A stretch of DNA of 8,225 bases from Candidatus Shapirobacteria bacterium (GTDB lineage: Bacteria; Patescibacteriota; Microgenomatia; UBA12405; UBA6130), in NCBI GenBank assembly GCA_027007615.1, contig JALTFB010000036.1, positions 1 through 8,225 of the forward strand. Direction: 5' to 3'. The notes beneath the pieces are model-generated. The model made no database searches, was not told the origin of the DNA, and saw only the letters and a program-made list of their open reading frames with translations. A program made the translations under genes and the position numbers. Of the stretch, positions 1 through 5,637 are shown one piece after another (position 1 is the stretch's first letter; each line of letters begins with the position of its first letter).

Positions 1-48
1 ATGGAAAGCGTTGCTGATTTTGAAAATGTCCTTAAGGAGGTCAAATGA
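1..48 (+). CDS. nrdR: C-terminal end of an upstream gene, probably transcriptional repressor NrdR (partial)
   Basis: An open frame runs from the window edge to a TGA at 46-48, and its last 15 codons read MESVADFENVLKEVK. The first in-window ATG is probably an internal Met, not the start. The peptide resembles the NrdR tail, where a Ser-Phe-Glu-Asp segment is followed by an acidic/hydrophobic helix ending in Glu-Glu-Ile or similar. NrdR is a zinc-finger/ATP-cone repressor of ribonucleotide reductase genes and often sits directly upstream of them. The stop overlaps the nrdJ start as ATGA, so the two genes are translationally coupled in one operon. Only 15 residues are visible, so the NrdR call rests mostly on gene order and a short resemblance. 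Any short acidic C-terminal helix would look similar. Confidence 0.45.
   Translation: MESVADFENVLKEVK
34..40 (+). promoter_or_regulatory. Strong Shine-Dalgarno site of nrdJ
   Basis: AAGGAGG lies four bases before the nrdJ ATG, inside the last codons of the upstream gene. It is a full match to the anti-Shine-Dalgarno core and fixes the start at 45. It is also the only clear Shine-Dalgarno site I find before any gene in this window. Confidence 0.85.
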
Positions 49-2414
49 CTAAAATCAAGCATGACGCGCCCAAATCTTGGCCGCGGGGGGAGTGGAGCAA
101 GCAGGCGATAAAAGTCTTGCGGGAACGTTATCTTTGGAAAAACGCCCGCGGCGAGGTGGTGGAAAGTCCCGAAGGGATGCTTTATCGCGTTGCCAAGACG
201 GTGGCCGAATCCGAGAAGGAATTTGGCCTATCCAAGCGTGAAATCAATAAAATCGCCCGCCAATTTTACCAATTGATGGCCGAGCGGCTCTTTTTGCCCA
301 ACACGCCTACTTTGGCCAACGCCGGCAAAGAAAATAAATTGCAATATTCTGCTTGTTTTGTTTTGCCGGTGCCGGATTCAATGAAGGGGATTTTTGGGGC
401 CGTTCGCAACATGGCCCTAATTCACAAATCGGGCGGCGGCACGGGTTTCGCTTTTTCCCGCCTGCGGCCCAAGGGCGATATCGTCGGCGCTACCGGCGGC
501 TTAGCCTCGGGGCCAATTTCATTTATGAAAATTTTTGATGCGGCGACCGGAGAAATCAAGCAAGGAGGCATGCGCCGTGGCGCCAATATGGCGGTTTTGC
601 GGGTCGACCACCCCGACATCTTGGATTTCATTGAGGTGAAGCTCAAGGGCGGAATTACCAATTTTAATTTATCCGTGGGCATAACCGATGAATTTCTGCG
701 GGCCTTGGAAAGGGGCGGCAAGTATTGGCTGCGGGCGCAGCCGGGCTGGCCCAATGGCCGCGGCGGCCGTTACCGAGGCGGCGAGAAAATCAAAGCCCTG
801 GCGGCGCGCCAAGTTTTTGATAAGATTGTCAAAGCCGCCTGGCGCATTGGCGATCCGGGTTTGGTGTTTTTGGACCGCATTAACCGTGGCCCGGCCAATC
901 CGGTGCCTTCAATGGGGCCGATCGAGTCAACTAATCCTTGCGGTGAGCAGCCGTTATACCCAAACGAAGCCTGTAATTTGGGCAGCCTCAATTTGGGTTT
1001 GATGGTGAAAAACGGCAAGGTTAACTGGCAAAAGCTCCGGCAAACAGTCCGGCTGGCGGTCCGTTTTTTGGATAACGTCATTGACATAAACCCCTTTCCC
1101 TTGAAAGTAATAACCAAGACGGTGCGATCCAACCGGCGCATTGGTTTGGGAGTGATGGGCTGGGCCGATATGCTTTTCAAAACGGGAATTTCTTATGACA
1201 GCCGCGCCGGCGTCCGCTTGGCCGGTGAAATAATGAAAACTATCAATGAAACCGGTCATGCCATGAGTCAAGAGCTGGCCAAAACGCGGGGGCCGTTTCC
1301 CAATTTTAAAAAGTCGATTTACCGCCGCCAAAAGCTGATTCGCAACGCTACGGTAACCACGATTGCGCCGACGGGAACGATTTCCATCATTGGCAACGCT
1401 TCTTCGGGGATAGAGCCGCTTTTCGCCCTGGCTTATGTCCACAAAAGCGGCGGCCGGGTCATGAAATTTACCAATCCGGTGTTTGCGGCCATGGTGCGCC
1501 AATATCCCCGGTCCGAGAAGATTTTGTCATGGGCGGAGGAAAACGGCAGCTTGGCCGGAGCGCCTGGTTTTGTGCCGGCAAAATTGAAGCGGCTTTTCAA
1601 AACGGCCCATGAGGTTGATTGGCGCTGGCATATTCGCATGCAAGCGGCTTTCCAAAAGCACACCGATAATGCCGTTTCCAAAACAATCAATTTGCCCAAT
1701 GAAGCCCCAAAGGGAGATGTCCGCCGCGCCTATCTTTATGCTTATAAAACGGGTTGCAACGGCATTACCGTTTTTCGCGACGGCTGCCGCGGCGAGCAGG
1801 TGCTTAGCGCCGGTGTGAAGGGCGAGGGCGACAAAGAGAAATCCTTGGCGGAGAAAAAAGCGCCCGAGCCGGCCCTAAAAGCCCGGCCGGCCATAGTCCA
1901 TGGCAGTACCTACCGGGTGGAAACGCCGGTGGGGACAGCCTTTGTAACCGTTAACCACAATGGCCAGGTGGACCAGCCTTTGGAGGTTTTTATTGCCGTC
2001 GGTCGGGCGGGTTCGGATATCGCCGCCGACGCCGAAGCCTTGGGGCGGTTGATTTCCCTTTGTTTGCGGATCAGCAGCCCGGGTCTGGACGAGCGCCAGG
2101 TGACGGAATTGATAATCGACCAGCTGGAAGGAATTGGCGGCGGCAGCTCGGTTGGCTTTGGCAAGGATAGGGTGCGTTCGCTAGCGGACGGGATTGCCAA
2201 GGTGCTTAAATGGCATTTGGCTGGCCGGGGGCGCGATGTTACGGTGGCTAATGTCGGCCAACAGGCGAGTTTACTGGCTGACGATAGCGCTGCCCCGAAA
2301 GCAAAGGCGGAAAAGCGGGTTCACCGGGATATTTGCCCCCAATGCGGTAATGCCAGCCTGATTTATGAAGAGGGCTGTGCCCGTTGTTTAGTTTGCGGCT
2401 ATTCGAAGTGCTAG
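45..2414 (+). CDS. nrdJ: Adenosylcobalamin-dependent (class II) ribonucleoside-diphosphate reductase
   Basis: Reduces ribonucleotides to deoxyribonucleotides in the cytoplasm, using adenosylcobalamin to generate the cysteine thiyl radical, so it needs no oxygen and no small subunit. The 789-aa protein is complete. Visible landmarks are YSACF with Cys104, NPCGE with Asn297, Cys299 (radical-bearing) and Glu301, EACNLGSL with Cys310 (redox partner of Cys104), and the phosphate-binding APTGT loop near 441-445. Spacing of these residues matches the Thermotoga-type NrdJ barrel. A TSCPD-type domain spans about 618-725. The C-terminus (764-789) is a zinc-ribbon-like tail with CPQC at 764-767, Cys778, CLVC at 781-784 and a final Cys789, typical of class II enzymes and probably the thiol shuttle. 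No ATP-cone precedes the catalytic N-domain, so overall on/off allosteric control by dATP appears absent. It overlaps the upstream gene by ATGA and has a perfect Shine-Dalgarno site. Identification is firm. Confidence 0.97.
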   Translation: MTKIKHDAPKSWPRGEWSKQAIKVLRERYLWKNARGEVVESPEGMLYRVAKTVAESEKEFGLSKREINKIARQFYQLMAERLFLPNTPTLANAGKENKLQYSACFVLPVPDSMKGIFGAVRNMALIHKSGGGTGFAFSRLRPKGDIVGATGGLASGPISFMKIFDAATGEIKQGGMRRGANMAVLRVDHPDILDFIEVKLKGGITNFNLSVGITDEFLRALERGGKYWLRAQPGWPNGRGGRYRGGEKIKALAARQVFDKIVKAAWRIGDPGLVFLDRINRGPANPVPSMGPIESTNPCGEQPLYPNEACNLGSLNLGLMVKNGKVNWQKLRQTVRLAVRFLDNVIDINPFPLKVITKTVRSNRRIGLGVMGWADMLFKTGISYDSRAGVRLAGEIMKTINETGHAMSQELAKTRGPFPNFKKSIYRRQKLIRNATVTTIAPTGTISIIGNASSGIEPLFALAYVHKSGGRVMKFTNPVFAAMVRQYPRSEKILSWAEENGSLAGAPGFVPAKLKRLFKTAHEVDWRWHIRMQAAFQKHTDNAVSKTINLPNEAPKGDVRRAYLYAYKTGCNGITVFRDGCRGEQVLSAGVKGEGDKEKSLAEKKAPEPALKARPAIVHGSTYRVETPVGTAFVTVNHNGQVDQPLEVFIAVGRAGSDIAADAEALGRLISLCLRISSPGLDERQVTELIIDQLEGIGGGSSVGFGKDRVRSLADGIAKVLKWHLAGRGRDVTVANVGQQASLLADDSAAPKAKAEKRVHRDICPQCGNASLIYEEGCARCLVCGYSKC

Positions 2415-2444
2415 GCAATTAAAAACAATAGCAACTTTAGCGGA

Positions 2445-3362
2445 TTATAGGGTTTTCCAATCTATGAGCCGGCCGCCGGCCAGTTGGACCTTGGTGGGTA
2501 AAAACCGGTTATGGGATAATTGGGCGGATAAAATTTTAAGCCGGGTGGTTTGGCCGCGTCGGGAAATTTCCGTCCAAATGCCCGGCCAAGGAGAAAGGCC
2601 GCGGTAGAGATTAAAGGCAACGGCAGCGGCGGGGTAGGAGGGATGTTTTGGCAATAGCTTTTGGGTGATAGGCGGCAGTTGGGAAAGGGCAACTGATTGG
2701 CCGGCTAAAGCGGCTTGGAAGAAAGCTGGCGGCAGGTAACCGTCTTGGCGCTTGAGAAGAGGAGTGAAGCTGGCTTGGGCGTGGTTTTGCGGTTGGGATG
2801 GCAATTCCCCTTGGCGATATTTTTCGATGGCGGCAACAATTTTAGCGGCCATTTGCCGGAAAGCAAATTGGTAATACTCGCCGGCAGTCTGTTGGGCCGG
2901 CAGGGGCCAGTTCTCTTGATAAAGGAGGGGGCCGTGGTCGAGTTTGGCATCCATTTTGATGATGCTAAAGCCGCCTTTGGATTCGTTGTTGAGCATCATG
3001 CCCAAAGCCGGGGAGGCGCCGCGGTATTTTGGCAATAGCGAGGGGTGGAGGTTAAGGATGCCTTTTGGCAACTGGTCCAAGAGCCATTGGGGGACAATTT
3101 TGCCGTAAACGGCGCAGATGCCCAGCCGGTGCCGGCTGATTGAAGACAGCTCGGTTGGGCTTAGTTTTTCCTTTTTCAACGAGGCCGGCTTGATAATATC
3201 TAAATGTTGTTTGGCGGCCAGTTGGGCCAATTGGTTGGGCTTCATTTTCAGGCCGCGGCCTTGGGGGCGGTCGGGGACGGTAACCACCAATGGCCTGAGG
3301 CCGCTTTTGAGAATGGCGTTGAGGATGGGGATGGAGTAGGGGCTGGAACCGAAAAATACCAT
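2445..3362 (-). CDS. fmt: Methionyl-tRNA formyltransferase
   Basis: Transfers a formyl group from 10-formyltetrahydrofolate to Met-tRNA(fMet) for translation initiation. Counting from the ATG at 3362 the protein is 305 aa, normal for the family. The N-terminus VFFGSSPYSIPIL is the first strand and loop of the formyltransferase fold. DRPQGRG near residue 31 is the conserved basic loop. NLHPSLLPKYRGASP carries catalytic Asn104 and His106, and MDAKLDHGP supplies Asp142, completing the Asn/His/Asp triad. Residues from about 203 onward form the Fmt C-terminal tRNA-binding domain. A TTG at 3368 would add Met-Ala and match the family's usual two residues before VFFG. I prefer the ATG because a perfect extended -10 box ends at 3368, which would place transcription start at or next to this ATG. 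It converges with nrdJ across 30 bp and lies 37 bp downstream of the 230-aa gene on the same strand. No deformylase gene is adjacent. Confidence 0.95.
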   Translation of the reverse strand: MVFFGSSPYSIPILNAILKSGLRPLVVTVPDRPQGRGLKMKPNQLAQLAAKQHLDIIKPASLKKEKLSPTELSSISRHRLGICAVYGKIVPQWLLDQLPKGILNLHPSLLPKYRGASPALGMMLNNESKGGFSIIKMDAKLDHGPLLYQENWPLPAQQTAGEYYQFAFRQMAAKIVAAIEKYRQGELPSQPQNHAQASFTPLLKRQDGYLPPAFFQAALAGQSVALSQLPPITQKLLPKHPSYPAAAVAFNLYRGLSPWPGIWTEISRRGQTTRLKILSAQLSHNRFLPTKVQLAGGRLIDWKTL

Positions 3363-3367
3363 GGCCA

Positions 3368-3376
3368 ATTATAGCA
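3368..3376 (-). promoter_or_regulatory. Extended -10 promoter of fmt (leaderless)
   Basis: Read on the minus strand this is TGCTATAAT, a perfect TGn-extended -10 element. Only five bases separate it from the fmt ATG at 3362, so the predicted transcript begins at or within a base of the start codon. The -35 region is poor (TTCGCC, 16-bp spacer), as extended -10 promoters tolerate. No Shine-Dalgarno sequence is present. Confidence 0.6.
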
Positions 3377-3399
3377 TCCGCGCCGATATGGCGAAGTTT

Positions 3400-4092
3400 T
3401 TAGAAATCGCCGAGATCAAGCCCGTTAACAAATTCTTCAAAGGGGTCATATTCCTCGGTGGATGTAGTTGGTTTGTTAAAATTAGGAGTGTCGAATGGAT
3501 CAATGTTGTTCAACCCCGACGGGGGATTATAATTGCCGCGGATTCCATATAGTTGCAATTGCCGATCAGCGTAATAGGCTAGCGCTTTTAAGCGATCTCC
3601 CATCTTTTCCTCTATTCGTATAGCCATGGCTTCGTCCATTACGTGAAGCGCCTTTTCATCTATAAGGGGAAGATGGTCATTAACCAGTTTTCTTGCCAAA
3701 TATGGGGCCACTTGTTCGCCGATGGCGGGCGGCAATTCCCACATGGTTGCCCAATAGGAGCCCAATATGGTTCCACCGATATTTGGCTCGGGATCGGGAG
3801 GCCTTGGCGTTCGACCCTCCAGTTCAGCGAGCAGTTTTCTAGTGTCTTCGGCCCATTGCGCTTTTTGGCTCATCATTTCCCTAACGGGCGCGCCCTGCCG
3901 CTGCCAGTTTTCTCTCAACGAACTTTGTTCATATAATAATCGGCGACGGAATTCGCGATTATTAAAGCCGCCTCTAAATTTATCGATATTGTTGATATCG
4001 ATAACAACCAACCAAGCCACTCCCGTAAATCTCATCAGATATTCAACAACTTCGGGGGATAGAGAATAGTGTTTACCGGATTCTATGCCCAT
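3400..4092 (-). CDS. Uncharacterised 230-aa protein, paralog of the 222-aa protein at 7302-7970
   Basis: I recognise no known family. The protein has 230 residues and no cysteine. It has no signal peptide; the hydrophobic stretch GVAWLVVIDI at 24-33 is too short for a membrane span. Residues 36-100 are charged and probably helical, ending in a proline-rich, acidic turn (RTPRPPDPEP, 94-103). The core 106-185 contains ILGSYWATMWELPP and a helical stretch ending in YGIRGNYNPP. The tail is acidic: NIDPFDTP at 196-203, then DPFEEFVNGLDLGDF at the C-terminus. The 222-aa protein has equivalent segments in the same order (ILATLYLTMWE, AIDPYETP, WEFVKNNLDL), so I read the two as diverged paralogs. Transcription is divergent from the two-gene operon at 4204-7287, from a strong leaderless promoter. 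It is codirectional with fmt, 37 bp upstream, but fmt has its own promoter. Function unknown; the conserved acidic tail could be a partner-docking motif (inference). Confidence 0.85.
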   Translation of the reverse strand: MGIESGKHYSLSPEVVEYLMRFTGVAWLVVIDINNIDKFRGGFNNREFRRRLLYEQSSLRENWQRQGAPVREMMSQKAQWAEDTRKLLAELEGRTPRPPDPEPNIGGTILGSYWATMWELPPAIGEQVAPYLARKLVNDHLPLIDEKALHVMDEAMAIRIEEKMGDRLKALAYYADRQLQLYGIRGNYNPPSGLNNIDPFDTPNFNKPTTSTEEYDPFEEFVNGLDLGDF

Positions 4093-4099
4093 AGCGATT

Positions 4100-4127
4100 A
4101 TTATAAACGTTTATCGGTAAATTTCAA
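4100..4127 (-). promoter_or_regulatory. Leaderless sigma70-type promoter of the 230-aa gene
   Basis: On the minus strand, TTGAAA (4127-4122), a 16-bp spacer and a perfect TATAAT (4105-4100) are followed by just seven bases (AATCGCT) before the ATG at 4092. The expected start of transcription therefore falls on or next to the A of the start codon. There is no room for a Shine-Dalgarno site. Confidence 0.7.
4103..4114. promoter_or_regulatory. Palindrome overlapping the -10 of the 230-aa gene promoter
   Basis: ATAAACGTTTAT is a perfect 12-bp inverted repeat. It covers the first three bases of the -10 box and nine bases of the spacer, where a bound dimer would block RNA polymerase. It could be an operator, but AT-rich palindromes of this length occur by chance, and the 222-aa gene promoter lacks it. 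Confidence 0.3.
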
Positions 4128-4165
4128 GAGTGAATAAATAGGAACCCTATTTTCATTATCACCAG

Positions 4166-4194
4166 TTGAAATGTCTCATATTATATGATATATT
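4166..4194 (+). promoter_or_regulatory. Promoter of the 472-aa/549-aa operon, near-leaderless
   Basis: TTGAAA (4166-4171), an optimal 17-bp spacer and TATATT (4189-4194) are followed by nine bases to the ATG at 4204. The predicted 5' leader is about three bases, too short for a Shine-Dalgarno site. With the opposing promoter at 4100-4127 it fills the 111-bp divergent intergenic region. Confidence 0.6.
4176..4188. promoter_or_regulatory. Inverted repeat in the spacer of the operon promoter
   Basis: TCATAT-T-ATATGA is a perfect 6-1-6 inverted repeat lying wholly between the -35 and -10 boxes and abutting the -10. Its position suits an operator, but its sequence is unrelated to the palindrome at 4103-4114 and the base composition makes chance plausible. 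Confidence 0.25.
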
Positions 4195-4203
4195 ACCATT
4201 ACT

Positions 4204-5622
4204 ATGGCATTAAAAGAGGGAAAGCCAGCAGCGTCTGGAACGGCTGGCTCAGAGGTAGAAAATTCCCAATTACAGGATGAGGCGGGGGCTTCAGCGACCC
4301 CGATAAATGTGGTTGTTAATAATTCGCCCCAGCCCCCTAGTAGGTTGTTAACTCGGCGCGACCTTTTATTTCTTACCGGTGGCGCTACTGGAGGGGTAGT
4401 ATTTGGTCCCAAAATAAAAGCTGCCGGAATGACGCTGGAAGCAGTGGCAAGATATTTTGGCTTCATGCCCTCTTCTCGACCAGCGGCGGGCAAGGTGGAA
4501 ACGCAAGGACATGTTTTACCTTCTGAAGGCAACCCAAACGATAAGCGAGTAATAGAATTGTTTAATTTATTGGAAACATCACGGCGGAAGAATGAAGAGC
4601 TAACAAGGCAACTGGCAGATGTTCAGGGAGAAAACGGAAATCTTAAAGAAGAAAACAGTAGGCTTAAGGATAGTTTGACGGCAACAGAAAAAAGCAAAAA
4701 AGAAGCTTTAAAGAGGGCCAATGATTTGGCGGCGGCAGGGCTTATATTCGCCACTCAAGCAACAATAGAGAAAGACGCAGTTACGGGGACGAGCCATTTT
4801 ATTTCTGAAATCCTTCATTGGCCGCAAAAAGTAAAGGAACAGGCGCTATCAATGGTGGTGGGTAAAATTTTGCCCTCAGAACAAGAGTTGGCAAAAAGAG
4901 AACAGGGCGCTGTTAATCAAGTTAATGAAACGCTGCAAAAATGGATAATTCCTCTTGGGGAAGCGGCGCAGGCTTTATCGGGAGCGGTAATGCCGATAGC
5001 TATTAAATTAGATGATGCGATTTCCAGAACAGAATTTTTCCTGGGCAAATTGAAATTCAATAGCCTTGACCAGGCAGCCGATCTGGTGCAGTCTGTAAAT
5101 AGCCATATTCCCACTAGGCCATTAACAGGCCTAGAAGATTATCTTCGAGATTCTAGCATAAAAGCATTGGGTGAGCTACCATCAAATAATGCGGAAACAA
5201 TGGAAAAATTGGTTGGCAATTTAAATGTGGGAATGCAAAGGATAGATAAATGGCTGTCAACGCCGTATAATTTTATACTTGACGCTGTTAAGAATAATAT
5301 TACCGATCCCTTATTTGGAGAAGTGCAAGAATTGATAGGAAAAATGTCAGAATACCTCCTTAGCGAGTTGGACCCCTTGATTAAAGAAGCTCAAGAGATA
5401 CAAGAGCGGCGGCAATTGAGCAAAATAAGTATGGATATTCTTGCTAACTCGGAGTTGATAGCCAAAATAGGGGACGGTATTGACTTGGGAGAGGTGTCTC
5501 CTAGGAATATGCCGGCAATGGCGGAGATGCTAAAAGGAAGAATACAGGAATTTTTAGAGAAACACCCTAAGGTTATTGAAGACAGTGGGCATGGATCGGG
5601 TAATCAAACTAGAACGAAATGA
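4204..5622 (+). CDS. Uncharacterised 472-aa helical protein with twin-arginine-like anchor and coiled coil
   Basis: I know no family for the whole protein. Residues 1-46 are polar, low in complexity and probably disordered. LTRRDLLFLTGGATGGVVFGP (49-69) follows, very like the RRDFLKLTGGA type of twin-arginine (Tat) signal, with Arg51-Arg52 before a glycine-rich, mildly hydrophobic stretch. No AxA cleavage site is obvious after it, so it may act as an uncleaved anchor. The 50-residue n-region is unusually long for a Tat signal. Residues 114-172 form a charged heptad-like coiled coil (ELTRQLADVQGENGNLKEEN and onward). The remainder, about 173-455, is predicted to be almost all helix with repeated amphipathic segments. 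The C-terminus is polar (DSGHGSGNQTRTK). There is no cysteine. It is the first gene of an operon with the 549-aa gene, 15 bp downstream, and has a near-leaderless promoter. Base composition is more AT-rich than nrdJ and fmt. A surface or envelope scaffold role fits but is inference. Confidence 0.88.
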   Translation: MALKEGKPAASGTAGSEVENSQLQDEAGASATPINVVVNNSPQPPSRLLTRRDLLFLTGGATGGVVFGPKIKAAGMTLEAVARYFGFMPSSRPAAGKVETQGHVLPSEGNPNDKRVIELFNLLETSRRKNEELTRQLADVQGENGNLKEENSRLKDSLTATEKSKKEALKRANDLAAAGLIFATQATIEKDAVTGTSHFISEILHWPQKVKEQALSMVVGKILPSEQELAKREQGAVNQVNETLQKWIIPLGEAAQALSGAVMPIAIKLDDAISRTEFFLGKLKFNSLDQAADLVQSVNSHIPTRPLTGLEDYLRDSSIKALGELPSNNAETMEKLVGNLNVGMQRIDKWLSTPYNFILDAVKNNITDPLFGEVQELIGKMSEYLLSELDPLIKEAQEIQERRQLSKISMDILANSELIAKIGDGIDLGEVSPRNMPAMAEMLKGRIQEFLEKHPKVIEDSGHGSGNQTRTK

Positions 5623-5637
5623 AATTAAAAATAAATT

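Noticed and set aside
954..1502. A 182-codon open frame on the minus strand inside nrdJ, with other long antisense frames at 422-754, 770-1180 and 1910-2200
   Set aside because: nrdJ is unmistakable through this whole stretch. The antisense frames are by-products of GC-rich codons, have no promoter or Shine-Dalgarno site and encode low-plausibility peptides.
2407..2436. Possible bidirectional terminator between nrdJ and fmt (AGTGCTA paired with TAGCAACT)
   Set aside because: The stem needs a one-base bulge, has a 15-base loop and only a TTT run after it. It is too weak to annotate; I see no convincing terminator in the 30-bp gap.
3381..3393. Inverted repeat CGCC-GATAT-GGCG between the 230-aa gene stop and the fmt -10 box
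   Set aside because: A 4-bp stem with a 5-base loop and no T-run is expected by chance. Its place near the fmt -35 is suggestive but not enough.
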